Shown in pieces: positions 7,551-16,273 of a DNA stretch of 64,000 nucleotides (positions are counted from its first letter, which is position 1; the number at the start of each line of letters is the position of its first letter). The notes beneath the pieces are model-generated. The model had not been told where the DNA came from. It did not search any database and saw nothing but the letters and a program-made list of their open reading frames with translations. The DNA comes from Paenibacillus sp. FSL H8-0537 (GTDB lineage: Bacteria; Bacillota; Bacilli; Paenibacillales; Paenibacillaceae), in assembly GCF_038051995.1 (NCBI RefSeq), contig NZ_CP150290.1:1723501-1787500 (forward strand), read 5' to 3'. The position numbers and the translations under genes are program-made.

Positions 7551-8495
7551 ATGTCTATCTTTTATCATATTTTATGGAGTAACGTTGCGCCGCTTACATT
7601 GATGATAGCTATCGGCTTCTCAATGCAGCGGCTTTTTTCTTTGGATATCAAAACCTTGTCTAAGCTGAATTTTTATGTTTTTTCGCCGGCTGTCATTTTT
7701 CAACTGCTGCGTACGACAGAGCTTGAAATGAGCCTTATTTGGAAGGTGCTGCTGTTTGTCGTTATCTTCATGCTGCTGCAGGCTATAGCAGTAGAAATCG
7801 TTGTGAAAATGCGCGGGCTGCAGGGAGGCATGCGCGGCTCCATGCGCAACAGCGTGCTGTTCTATAATAGTGCCAATTACGGCATACCGCTCAATCAGCT
7901 GGCGTTTGCTGGGAATCCCATGACGCTGGCGGTACAGATATTGGTCATGACGACGCAGTCTTTTTTGCCGAATACGTATGGCATCTACAGCGTGAACGCT
8001 CATAAGCTGTCATGGCGCGATACGCTGAAGACGATTTTTTCTATGCCGATCATTTATGTCATTCCGCTCGCTTTTCTACTAAAAGGGCTGGACGTAGATT
8101 TGCCGCAGCCGCTGCAGACGCCAATTGAATATTTGGCAAATGGATTTATTGGGACAGCGCTTATTACGCTCGGTGTCCAGCTCGGCAGCATGAAGTGGCG
8201 GTTTGACAAGCGTCTGCTGGGCAATGTGCTGCTGTCAAATGGGCTTCGGCTAATAGGGGGCCCGCTGCTGGCAGCTCTTGCTATTTGGCTGATCAGCGCA
8301 ACAGGGCTGTTCGTATTCGATAAGCTGACGACTGCGGCGCTAATCGTGTCGGCCTCGGTGCCTACCTCGCTGAGCAGCGTGCTGCTGGCGGTGGAATTCG
8401 ACAATGAGCCGGAGTTTGCTTCTCAGGCGGTGTTTTTGTCAACGGTATTCAGCATTGTGACGGTATCGTTCGTTATTTTTATACTTCATATTTAA
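7551..8495 (+). CDS. AEC-family (auxin efflux carrier-like) transporter
   Basis: A polytopic membrane protein of about ten helices arranged as two similar halves, typical of the AEC/YfdV permease family. Segments such as NSVLFYNSANYGIPL and GFIGTALITLGVQLG carry the family's Asn/Gly-rich helix breaks. The ATG is two bases after the SCO stop, with AAGGA upstream, so it is probably cotranscribed with ctaB and SCO. The substrate is unknown and no link to oxidase assembly is established. Its end overlaps the convergent Toprim gene by four bases. Confidence 0.88.
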   Translation: MSIFYHILWSNVAPLTLMIAIGFSMQRLFSLDIKTLSKLNFYVFSPAVIFQLLRTTELEMSLIWKVLLFVVIFMLLQAIAVEIVVKMRGLQGGMRGSMRNSVLFYNSANYGIPLNQLAFAGNPMTLAVQILVMTTQSFLPNTYGIYSVNAHKLSWRDTLKTIFSMPIIYVIPLAFLLKGLDVDLPQPLQTPIEYLANGFIGTALITLGVQLGSMKWRFDKRLLGNVLLSNGLRLIGGPLLAALAIWLISATGLFVFDKLTTAALIVSASVPTSLSSVLLAVEFDNEPEFASQAVFLSTVFSIVTVSFVIFILHI

Positions 8496-8851
8496 TCTTG
8501 CGGGGGAGGAGCGGGAGGAGGATACAGAATATGTTCCTCTAATCCCGCTTTTTCCAATTGGGCGATGACGTATTCCTCAGGGGTATGCTCTACGCCTGAA
8601 TACCCGCGCCTCGTATAAATATGCTCGGCATCAGGGAATACATCGCGCAGCATGCCCCGAATGCGTTTGCCAGACGAATCATTGTCTGTGAAAATATAAA
8701 CGTGACGCTCGGCGATTTGCTTGCGCAGCTTCTCAAGCTGCTCGGTCCCGGGAGTGCCGTATGTACAATAGATCGGAATGCTTTCGTCAAGCACGCGCCT
8801 GACGCGGCTTTTATCATTCTTTCCCTCTACAATTATCGCAATGTCTATCAT
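8492..8851 (-). CDS. Toprim domain protein (RNase M5/YusF-like)
   Basis: A 119-residue protein that is almost entirely a Toprim fold. The catalytic Glu is at residue 9 in IIVEGKNDK, and the acidic pair lies in FTDNDSSGKRIRG (D56, D58). Toprim proteins of this size are nucleases or primase-like metal-dependent phosphotransferases; the specific role here is not known. The ATG at 8851 is chosen (AAGGTG upstream) over a GTG three codons earlier. The tail is unusually proline-rich (PPPAPPPQD). It is convergent with the AEC gene. Confidence 0.85.
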   Translation of the reverse strand: MIDIAIIVEGKNDKSRVRRVLDESIPIYCTYGTPGTEQLEKLRKQIAERHVYIFTDNDSSGKRIRGMLRDVFPDAEHIYTRRGYSGVEHTPEEYVIAQLEKAGLEEHILYPPPAPPPQD

Positions 8852-8872
8852 GCTGATCACCTTGTTTTTTTA

Positions 8873-8972
8873 AAATATAACAATTTATAAGCTTCACATT
8901 ATAAATGGGCTTATATTTCATCGCGAAACGGAAGCTTTACCGCCAAAGGACGGCTTCAGCCGTTTACGCTTG
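8873..8972 (+). repeat. Interspersed repeat family A, copy 2
   Basis: A 100-bp element: hairpin half AAATATAACAATTTATA ... TATAAATGGGCTTATATTT, then ACCGCCAAAGGACGGCTTCAGCCGTTTACGCTTG, with an internal ACGGCT/AGCCGT inverted repeat. It lies upstream of the Toprim gene and downstream of the MFS gene, both on the minus strand. Confidence 0.8.
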
Positions 8973-9013
8973 CATTCAGTGTATCAAATTACAAGGGGAA
9001 AAGCTTGCGGACG

Positions 9014-10180
9014 TCATGATGAGAAATGGGTTCGCGTGACGAGCGGGCTGCGGCGGTGGAAAGGGAGAATCGACACAGCGAGCATCAAGGCGAGAAAGGC
9101 GATATAATACGGCGACATATAATCGCGCAGTTGACCGGCAAGCATTGGCCCGAGGAAGGCGCCAATCGAATAGGCAATGGATAGAGCGGAAAAGGTGCGG
9201 CCGTAGCGTGCGCCTCCACTTAGCTCAATAAGCAAGATTGAAATCGCGGGAATGACAATGCCTTTTGCCATGCCTACCATCAGCAGCATAACGGCAAAGG
9301 GCAGCGGCGAATCAGCGGCGATGCAGAAATAAATCAAAGCCAGCGCGAGCGCTCCCCATAAAGTACGGCGATAGGCGGAGAAGCGGTTGAGAAACAGCAT
9401 ACTGAGCGTAATTAGGGCGCCGATGCTGACAACTGAGAAAAGCAAGCCCGTCGTCATCATGCCAGCGGTCGTTGTCGCCATGAGCGGCAGCTCAAAGGAG
9501 AGTATGCCCTGCGCGCAGCTGATGCCAACCGGCAATACATAAATGAGCCAGGATACGGACCTCGAATCGGCAGGCGCCGGGGAAGCCAGCTTTTGGGGCT
9601 GTATTCCGGCAGGAGTGACAGGGACGGCTGCTGCCGGGATATCGCGGATGAAAAACAGCGCGCATATCGCAGTAACGATTAAAATCCAGCCCAGCATATA
9701 AAACGCGGTGGTGAAGCCGATTTTGGCCACCATATAAGCGCCGGCTGCTGGTGAAATGACGGTTGCCAGCGTATGAACGAGCCCGTTGCCAGCCATAAGC
9801 TTGCCCTGCTCAGTACGGTTGCTCGTCATACGGGCAAGCAAGGCCAGGCATGCCGGCGAGAGGAAGGCGAGCACGAAGCCGCTAATAGAGCGAAGGACGA
9901 GCAGCTGCCAAGGATTCGTCACCTGAGCTTGAAACAAGAGGATGACCCCTGCTCCAAGCAAGCTGAAGACGATAAACAGCCTGCTGCCAAAGCGGTCAAC
10001 GCCATAGCCGGCAATGAGGTTGCCAGGCAGATGCGTAATGGAGTACATGCCCATCATCAGCCCGATGAACGAGGGCGCTGCGCCAAGCGAGATGGCGAAA
10101 GGCGTCAAAATCGGATATTGCGCATGCAAATCAAAAAAGGCGACGAACAGAAAAAAATAGAGCCAGATGGCGGTTTTCAT
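9014..10180 (-). CDS. MFS transporter
   Basis: A 12-helix major facilitator (388 aa). The MFS signature between helices 2 and 3 reads GYGVDRFGSRLF (about residues 57-68), and a hydrophilic central loop (about 190-215) separates the two six-helix halves. Substrate specificity cannot be read from the sequence; drug or sugar efflux-type DHA families are possible. GGAGGTGA precedes the ATG. It stands alone, with no regulator attached. Confidence 0.9.
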   Translation of the reverse strand: MKTAIWLYFFLFVAFFDLHAQYPILTPFAISLGAAPSFIGLMMGMYSITHLPGNLIAGYGVDRFGSRLFIVFSLLGAGVILLFQAQVTNPWQLLVLRSISGFVLAFLSPACLALLARMTSNRTEQGKLMAGNGLVHTLATVISPAAGAYMVAKIGFTTAFYMLGWILIVTAICALFFIRDIPAAAVPVTPAGIQPQKLASPAPADSRSVSWLIYVLPVGISCAQGILSFELPLMATTTAGMMTTGLLFSVVSIGALITLSMLFLNRFSAYRRTLWGALALALIYFCIAADSPLPFAVMLLMVGMAKGIVIPAISILLIELSGGARYGRTFSALSIAYSIGAFLGPMLAGQLRDYMSPYYIAFLALMLAVSILPFHRRSPLVTRTHFSS

Positions 10181-10333
10181 CAGGCTTCACCTCCAAATTG
10201 TTATCAGCCTAACAGGGAGCGTATGGATGGCGGCAGCGCGGGTTCCATACATAGGCCATGCCCCTGAGCCATATAATTTACTTGTACGCCAAGGTCGGAC
10301 AGGATATGTCTGTATAAAGCAAGGTGCCTAGCG

Positions 10334-10362
10334 TTTACGCTGGATTACAGCTGGGGTATAAT
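10334..10362 (+). promoter_or_regulatory. Promoter before the 10408 membrane protein gene
   Basis: TTTACG (10334-10339), 17-base spacer, TATAAT (10357-10362). Confidence 0.65.
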
Positions 10363-10407
10363 GTTTGATAATAGCAGTGTCCGCACGTTATAATAGGAGG
10401 GGTCAGG

Positions 10408-10869
10408 TTGGAGTTTCTGGATTTTACAAGTTATGATTGGAATACTTGGAGCGATTTTCTGAAGGAGCATTGGTTTGTGCTCGCGATTGCTCTTGTTGTG
10501 CTGCTGCTTATTATCCGTATCGTCAAAACTGTTGTGAAATGGGCTTTAGTCGCCGTTATCGTGTTTGGCGTTATCGTCTACAGCGGGTATACGATGGAGG
10601 ATTTGAAGGCATTTGGCACAAAGCTGGAGGAAACAACCGGAAGCCTTAAGCAGGAAGCCATTTCAGCTATGATCGGCGAAGCGAAGAACGCCAAGTTTAC
10701 GACGAATAAAGACGGCTCCTATACCGTCGCGACAGATAGCGTAGCGCTGACTGGGATGCCGGGAACGAATGAGGTTTCCGTATCTTACCGTGGAAATGAT
10801 TTATTCAAATTGCAAATTGACGAGACGATTCAATCCATTATTGATCAAGCCAAACAAAACAAACAATAA
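10408..10869 (+). CDS. Hypothetical membrane-anchored protein
   Basis: A 153-residue protein I do not recognise. Two adjacent hydrophobic helices (about residues 22-37 and 43-60) are followed by a soluble beta-rich domain with NKDGSYTVATDSVALTG and VSVSYRGNDLFKLQIDE. The start codon is TTG, fixed by AGGAGG at 10395-10400 seven bases upstream. The transglutaminase-domain gene follows 53 bases later, so the two are probably cotranscribed and may both act at the cell surface. Confidence 0.75.
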   Translation: MEFLDFTSYDWNTWSDFLKEHWFVLAIALVVLLLIIRIVKTVVKWALVAVIVFGVIVYSGYTMEDLKAFGTKLEETTGSLKQEAISAMIGEAKNAKFTTNKDGSYTVATDSVALTGMPGTNEVSVSYRGNDLFKLQIDETIQSIIDQAKQNKQ

Positions 10870-10922
10870 GCACTTTTACTATAAATAATGTTTTTGAGCA
10901 ATGAATGAGGGGGATTACGGGA

Positions 10923-12101
10923 ATGACGGAATGGATTCAGGCAGGCAGCCAAAGTATGATGGAGCCTGTCACAGCTGCCGTTCTCCTGGTGCTCCTTGTC
11001 TCACTCATTCAGGGTTTGATTAGGGGCGCATCGGGATCGGCGAGGCGCCTTTTCTTTTTTGTGTGGGAAAGTATCGTCATCGTGGCTTGTCTTGTCCTCG
11101 CTTCGCATTGGGCGGGCAAGCTATCGCCCGTCGCAGCGGATATGCTGAGGAAGCATGTTATCGTCCCTAGCAGAGAGCTGGGATCGATTGAGCAGGCATG
11201 GTACACATTGATAACGAGTATAAGGGATTTTTCGCTGCTGCGTTATGTGCTGCTGTTTCTGCTCATTTATATGCTGCTGCGCGTTGCTGCCTCCGGGCTT
11301 AACCCGTTGTTGGAGCCCATATTTAGGCGAAGGGTTCACGTAGACGGGGATGGTCGCCAGCAGGAGCGGCGGATGGCTCTCCCAAGGCAGCGGGCGGCAA
11401 GCCGCGCTTTTGGGGCATTGTTAGGCGGTATCCATGGAGCAGGCCGAGCTTTCATATTCATTGCTGTGCTGTTCGTGTATGTGTCCTTGCTGCCGAATGG
11501 CGTTGGAGCACAGATGATTAAGCAATCGCCGCTGTATTCGCAGGCTGCTGTACTGCTGGAACCGGTGGCGGGCGATATGCTCGCTGGACGCGGGCCTGTA
11601 TTGGCCGAGGCGATGCAGGCGGAATTCCAAAATATTTTACAGCGAAAATATGAAGTGATTGATTATGCCATTCCTGCAGATATTGAGCAGGCGGCGGTGC
11701 AGGTCGTCAAGGATGCAAGGACGGATGAGGCGAAAGCAAGGGCGCTGTATGCATGGCTAGGTACGCGAATTGTCTATGATTGGGACAAGGCCCGCAATTA
11801 TGAGGAGCAGGGCATTTGGCAGGAGCAATCTCCGCAAAACACATTTGATACGCGAAAAGGTGTTTGCATCGATGTTGCGAGATTGTATGACATGATGGCG
11901 CGAGCTGTAGACATCGAGGTGCGGGTCGTAACGGGGCTTGGCGCAGATGGGAAGGGCGGCTTTGGCCCCCATGCGTGGAATGAAGTGCGTATAGATGGAA
12001 AATGGCTGCCGCTGGATGCAACTTGGGCTTCATCGGGTGATTGGTTTAATTCGCCTGACTTTGAGCAGACGCATATTCGGGATAAGCAGCTAAGCATGTA
12101 A
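10923..12101 (+). CDS. Membrane protein with C-terminal transglutaminase-like domain
   Basis: A 392-residue protein. The N-terminal half has membrane helices in a CvpA-like arrangement (about residues 15-75, 95-120 and 170-190). The C-terminal part is a transglutaminase-like cysteine-protease fold with the triad visible: Cys315 in RKGVCIDVARLYD, His350 in GPHAWNEVRID and Asp365 in WLPLDATW. Such proteins usually modify or cleave cell-surface proteins. The ATG at 10923 is chosen because GAGGGGG lies nine bases upstream; an in-frame ATG at 10905 lacks a site. Confidence 0.88.
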   Translation: MTEWIQAGSQSMMEPVTAAVLLVLLVSLIQGLIRGASGSARRLFFFVWESIVIVACLVLASHWAGKLSPVAADMLRKHVIVPSRELGSIEQAWYTLITSIRDFSLLRYVLLFLLIYMLLRVAASGLNPLLEPIFRRRVHVDGDGRQQERRMALPRQRAASRAFGALLGGIHGAGRAFIFIAVLFVYVSLLPNGVGAQMIKQSPLYSQAAVLLEPVAGDMLAGRGPVLAEAMQAEFQNILQRKYEVIDYAIPADIEQAAVQVVKDARTDEAKARALYAWLGTRIVYDWDKARNYEEQGIWQEQSPQNTFDTRKGVCIDVARLYDMMARAVDIEVRVVTGLGADGKGGFGPHAWNEVRIDGKWLPLDATWASSGDWFNSPDFEQTHIRDKQLSM

Positions 12102-12105
12102 TTTA

Positions 12106-12206
12106 AAATATAAGCATTTATAAGTTTTACACCTATAAATACGCTTATATTTCACGGACTGAAACGAGCTGCACCGCCAGAGGACAAGGGCAGCCGTTTC
12201 ACCTTG
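12106..12206 (+). repeat. Interspersed repeat family A, copy 3
   Basis: A 101-bp element: AAATATAAGCATTTATA ... TATAAATACGCTTATATTT hairpin, then ACCGCCAGAGGACAAGGGCAGCCGTTTCACCTTG. It sits directly before the PBP gene, in the same orientation as the other copies. Confidence 0.8.
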
Positions 12207-12233
12207 TATATTTAATTCATAATTGAGGTGAGC

Positions 12234-14294
12234 ATGTTGACGGATGATCCACAGAAAAGGGAAATTAATAATAAACGCCATTTCTCCTTTCGCCTGAACT
12301 TATTTTTCTTTATCGTCTTCGGTTTGTTTAGCGTACTGATTATTCAATTGGCTATTTTGCAGTTTGTAGAAGGGCCGACGCTTAGTGCGGCGGGCAGTAA
12401 GAAAAGCACACGGAATGTGAAAATCGCGCCGATTCGCGGCAATATTTACGACTCTGAAGGGAAAGCGATTGCCTATTCCACTTCGATGCAGTCGCTTTAT
12501 TTCAGCATACCGCCCAATTATAAGTCGGCAGAGCTGAAGCAGCTTGCTACAGAGGAAGCTACCAGACTTGTAGAGGTATTTGATAAATACGGAGACCCGG
12601 CTTTTAAAATGACGGTGGAAGATGTCATTATGCAGATGGATTTAGGGTATAGGCTCAATACGATTTCGACGCCGAGGCGTATCAAAACAGGGCTGACGAA
12701 TGCGGAGATTGCCTACTTTCTCGGCAATAAGAGCAGCTTTGTTGGCTTAGATATTATGGAAGAGAGCGTGCGTCACTATAGTCAGGATACGACGGCGGTT
12801 CAGCTTGTCGGATACTTGAAAAAATTTAAAGGTGTACGCGAAAACTTGGATTTTTATGGAGAAAAGGCGCAGGAAAAAGACCCTCAGCTCCAATATTTGG
12901 AGGATGAAGAGGTAGGGTTTGACGGCCTTGAGCTATTATATCAAGATATTCTGCGTGGTAAAAACGGGCTGAAAAGCTACCCGGTCAACAATCAGGAGGT
13001 TATTGTAGGCCCTGTACAAATTACGAATCCGGAAAAAGGCGATGACCTCTATTTGACGATTAATCGGGGTGTGCAGCAAACAACGGAGCAGGCGATTATG
13101 GATCAGATTAGAAAAATCAGTACCTCATCCATATCTGCTGAACGTGCGCCTTATGCAAAAATCGGCTTTGCAGTAGCGATGGAAGTGGAGACAGGCAAAG
13201 TAGTAGCAATGGCTAGTATGCCGGATTATGATCCGAACATTTGGGCTGGCGGCAGCATTAGCCAGAAGGATTATGACAACATTGAGAATGTCGTTAATAA
13301 TGGAACCATTACGGAGATCTACCCGAAATACGATTCGGATGAGGAGCGTAAAAGCCATCCCTCTTCACTTGTTCCACCCGGATCGACGCTTAAGCCGCTT
13401 TCTGTTTTAATTGGACTAAATGAAGGCTTATTTACAACGGAATCGATTTATAATGATACAGGCGTATTCAAATTCGGTAAAACAGGTCATGAGGTTCCAA
13501 TAGGTAATGCTGGTGGTCACGTCTATGGACCGCTTGATCCTGCTAAAGCAATTGAGAAATCCTCGAACCCCTTTATGGCTGCAATGATTGGGAGCAGGCT
13601 GAACCAAAAATATCCGGGTATTGAGGGTGTTGATGTCTGGGACAAATATATGAAGGAATTTGGCCTGGGTGTATCAACAGAAAGTGGACTTCGCATGGAG
13701 AAAAAAGGAAGCGTCGATTATTACCATGAGTTTGAGACAGCAAGTGCGCAATCCGCGCTCATTCGTGCCTCGTTCGGTCAACAGGCTCGTTATACTGCCT
13801 TGCAGTTGGTGCAGTACGTAACGATGCTTGCAAATCATGGCAAGCGGATGAAGCCGCAATTTGTCAATGAGATTAAAGATTTCGAAGGCAATGTTGTGCA
13901 AGCCTTTGAGCCCGTGGTACTCAATACAGTCGATTTCCCTGATGCTTATTGGAAAGAAATAGAAAAAGGAATGGGAAAAGTTGGCGTGCAAGGCTTCGAT
14001 GGCGTAAGCTATACCTTTAATCGTAAGACAGGAACAGCACAATCGTCCGTTAAAGGCAGAATGGCGGATAACGGTGTATTTATCGCTTATGCCCCTGCTG
14101 ACAAACCCAAACTCGCAGTTGCTGTCATTATGCCGGACGGCGGTTTTGGCGGCTGGGCAGCAGCGCCGGTTGCCCGTAAAATTTTTGATGCCTATGATTA
14201 TGAAGTTGGCCTAAACGGCGTTCCTGGGAAGGCAAAGGATGTCGCGGCTACAACGGATACAGAAGCTGAAGGTACGGAAACAACGGTGCAATAA
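12234..14294 (+). CDS. Class B penicillin-binding protein (PBP2-type D,D-transpeptidase)
   Basis: A membrane-anchored transpeptidase that cross-links peptidoglycan. One N-terminal helix (about residues 18-42) is followed by a dimerisation domain and a transpeptidase domain. The penicilloyl motifs are visible: S384-T-L-K387, an SSN motif in EKSSNPFMAA and K598-T-G600. The size (686 aa) fits Bacillus PbpA/PbpH, the elongation-type enzymes. The start lies within GTGAGCATGTTG; the ATG at 12234 after GAGGTGA is preferred, though GTG 12228 or TTG 12237 remain possible. A terminator follows. Confidence 0.92.
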   Translation: MLTDDPQKREINNKRHFSFRLNLFFFIVFGLFSVLIIQLAILQFVEGPTLSAAGSKKSTRNVKIAPIRGNIYDSEGKAIAYSTSMQSLYFSIPPNYKSAELKQLATEEATRLVEVFDKYGDPAFKMTVEDVIMQMDLGYRLNTISTPRRIKTGLTNAEIAYFLGNKSSFVGLDIMEESVRHYSQDTTAVQLVGYLKKFKGVRENLDFYGEKAQEKDPQLQYLEDEEVGFDGLELLYQDILRGKNGLKSYPVNNQEVIVGPVQITNPEKGDDLYLTINRGVQQTTEQAIMDQIRKISTSSISAERAPYAKIGFAVAMEVETGKVVAMASMPDYDPNIWAGGSISQKDYDNIENVVNNGTITEIYPKYDSDEERKSHPSSLVPPGSTLKPLSVLIGLNEGLFTTESIYNDTGVFKFGKTGHEVPIGNAGGHVYGPLDPAKAIEKSSNPFMAAMIGSRLNQKYPGIEGVDVWDKYMKEFGLGVSTESGLRMEKKGSVDYYHEFETASAQSALIRASFGQQARYTALQLVQYVTMLANHGKRMKPQFVNEIKDFEGNVVQAFEPVVLNTVDFPDAYWKEIEKGMGKVGVQGFDGVSYTFNRKTGTAQSSVKGRMADNGVFIAYAPADKPKLAVAVIMPDGGFGGWAAAPVARKIFDAYDYEVGLNGVPGKAKDVAATTDTEAEGTETTVQ

Positions 14295-14317
14295 CATAGT
14301 TTAATAGCTTATTCTAT

Positions 14318-14360
14318 AAGGCCTTTTCAACAGCGCTGCTGATTGGAGAGGTCTTTTTTT
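14318..14360 (+). terminator. Terminator after the PBP gene
   Basis: AAGGCCTTTTC / GAGAGGTCTT stem enclosing a CAGCGCTG palindrome, then seven T's. Confidence 0.75.
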
Positions 14361-14369
14361 AAAAAAAAT

Positions 14370-14398
14370 GTTGCACTAGAGAAACTTTTTTGTATAAT
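14370..14398 (+). promoter_or_regulatory. Promoter with a DtxR/MntR-like operator before the metal ABC operon
   Basis: TTGCAC (14371-14376), 16-base spacer, TATAAT (14393-14398). The -35 region is embedded in the palindrome GTTGCACTAGAGAAAC (14370-14385), which matches 12 of 17 positions of the B. subtilis MntR box TTTGCCTTAAGGAAACT when extended by one base. Metal-dependent repression of the operon is inferred. Confidence 0.6.
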
Positions 14399-14489
14399 AT
14401 AAACAAAGAGGCGCTTAGCTAACTTACATTCGCATAGGCAAAATAAATCAAAGCAATGAAAACAAATAGATGGGCAGGGGATTGGACTA

Positions 14490-15458
14490 ATGAAGAAGCA
14501 GCGTAAAATGAATTCGGCGTTGAAGAGGTTAATTATGACGTTAATGTTTTTGGCTTTATCCGCAATTGTATTGGCAGGCTGTACAAGCGGCAGTGGCAGT
14601 GAGGCAGCAAACGGAGATGGAAAATTAAAAATCACGGCGACCACCGGAATGATCGCTAATGTGGCGTCAGAGGTTGGCGGAGACGATGTTGCAGTAACAG
14701 GACTTATGGGGTCGGGTATCGACCCCCATTTATACAAAGCATCCCAAGGTGATGTAAAGAAGCTGGATCAGGCTGATATTATTTTTTATAACGGCTTGCA
14801 CCTGGAAGGGAAAATGGGGGAGATGTTCGAGAAGCTGGAGAAGCAAAAGCCAACAGTGGCAGTCTCCTCGCAAATTCCAGAATCGGAGCTGCATGGCAAT
14901 CCAAGCGGCGACTCCACAACACATGATCCGCATATCTGGTTCAATGTTAAGCTGTGGATGTCTGCAACCGAGGTTATACGCGATACGCTAGTGGAGAAAG
15001 ACCCAGCGAACGAGGCGGGCTACAAGGAGCGGGCGGAGGCTTACCTAGCGAAGCTTGAGGAGCTTGATCAATATGCAAGAGAGCAAATCGCAACGATTCC
15101 TGAAAAAGGCAGAATTCTCGTAACGGCGCATGACGCCTTCGGATATTTTGGCGCTGCTTATGGCCTAGAGGTCACAGGCTTGCAGGGGATGAATACGATG
15201 TCTGAGTATGGGTCGAAGGATGTAAGCGAGCTGAGAGATTTTCTCGTTGAAAAACAAATCAAAGCGGTGTTCATCGAATCCAGCGTGCCGCGCAAATCCA
15301 TCGATTCCGTTATCGAGGGTGCTCGCCAATTGGGGCATGAAGTGACAATCGGCGGCGAATTGTTTTCTGACGCGATGGGCGATCCAGGAACGGTAGAAGG
15401 TACTTATATCGGTATGGTTAAACATAACGTAGATACAATTGTAAATGCACTCAAATAA
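14490..15458 (+). CDS. Metal (Mn/Zn) ABC transporter substrate-binding lipoprotein
   Basis: A cluster A-I (TroA/MntA/ZnuA) binding protein. The signal peptide ends in a lipobox LAGC with the lipidated Cys at residue 31. Metal ligands expected for the family are visible in order: His in GSGIDPHLYKAS, His in HDPHIWFNVKLW, Glu/His region VTAHDAFGYFG, and Asp in GELFSDAMGDPG. There is no His-rich loop of the kind found in many ZnuA proteins, which favours manganese. It is the first gene of a four-gene operon (binding protein, ATPase, two permeases), the arrangement of B. subtilis mntABCD. Confidence 0.93.
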   Translation: MKKQRKMNSALKRLIMTLMFLALSAIVLAGCTSGSGSEAANGDGKLKITATTGMIANVASEVGGDDVAVTGLMGSGIDPHLYKASQGDVKKLDQADIIFYNGLHLEGKMGEMFEKLEKQKPTVAVSSQIPESELHGNPSGDSTTHDPHIWFNVKLWMSATEVIRDTLVEKDPANEAGYKERAEAYLAKLEELDQYAREQIATIPEKGRILVTAHDAFGYFGAAYGLEVTGLQGMNTMSEYGSKDVSELRDFLVEKQIKAVFIESSVPRKSIDSVIEGARQLGHEVTIGGELFSDAMGDPGTVEGTYIGMVKHNVDTIVNALK

Positions 15459-15477
15459 CAAGACGCAGTGAGAGGCG

Positions 15478-16266
15478 ATGGCTACTATGAAAAATCATTT
15501 AAAAACGGCAGCTCCTTTGACAATTGAAGGCTTAAGCGTAGCTTACCAGAAAAAACCGGTGCTGCGCAGCGTATCTTTCTCTGTAGCAGAAGGGGAGCTG
15601 ATCGGCGTAATCGGGCCCAACGGAGCGGGCAAGTCTACGCTGATGAAAGCGGCGCTCGGCCTCATTCCTCGCCTCAGCGGAGAAGTGCTGATCTATGGCA
15701 AGCCGTACCGCCAGCAGCGCAGGCTGATCGGATATGTGCCGCAGCGCGAGTCGGTCGATTGGGATTTCCCAACGAATGCGCTGGATGTGGTCATGATGGG
15801 CCGTTACGGCCATCTGGGCCTGTTCGGCCGCCCGGGAGCGAAGGAGCGCAGGCTTGCGATGGAATGCTTGGCGAAGGTCGGCATGGCGGATTTCGCCACA
15901 AGGCAAATTAGCCAGCTGTCCGGCGGCCAGCAGCAGCGGGTATTTCTGGCTCGTGCGCTCGTGCAGGACGCTCAGCTGTATTTCATGGATGAGCCGTTCG
16001 CAGGTGTCGATGCTGCAACCGAGAAGGCGATTATTACACTGCTGCAAGAGCTGAAGCGGCAGGGCAAAACGGTTATCGTCGTCCATCATGATTTGGCGAC
16101 GGTCGAGGAATATTTTGATTCTGTTCTGCTGCTCAATGTGGAGCTTCAGGCATATGGCAAGACCGAGCAAGTATTTACACAGCAAATGCTCCAGCAAACC
16201 TATGGCGGGCGGCTTGCCTTTCTAGAGCGTGGCGGAAATGCCCGGCTTGCTGTCACGAAAGGGTGA
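15478..16266 (+). CDS. Metal ABC transporter ATP-binding protein
   Basis: The cytosolic ATPase powering the Mn/Zn importer (262 aa). It has Walker A GPNGAGKST, a Q-loop in GYVPQRESVDWDFP, signature LSGGQQQR, Walker B LYFMDEPF and an H-loop VVHHD. The sequence YVPQRxxVDWDFP is typical of the manganese/zinc/iron chelate subfamily. A second in-frame ATG at 15487 is also possible. It starts 19 bases after the binding-protein stop. Confidence 0.95.
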   Translation: MATMKNHLKTAAPLTIEGLSVAYQKKPVLRSVSFSVAEGELIGVIGPNGAGKSTLMKAALGLIPRLSGEVLIYGKPYRQQRRLIGYVPQRESVDWDFPTNALDVVMMGRYGHLGLFGRPGAKERRLAMECLAKVGMADFATRQISQLSGGQQQRVFLARALVQDAQLYFMDEPFAGVDAATEKAIITLLQELKRQGKTVIVVHHDLATVEEYFDSVLLLNVELQAYGKTEQVFTQQMLQQTYGGRLAFLERGGNARLAVTKG

Positions 16267-16273
16267 GGCTGAG

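Noticed and set aside
10408..12101. Membrane protein plus transglutaminase considered as a defence or toxin pair
   Set aside because: Ordinary operon spacing, and surface transglutaminases are common in Paenibacillus; nothing suggests immunity or toxin function.
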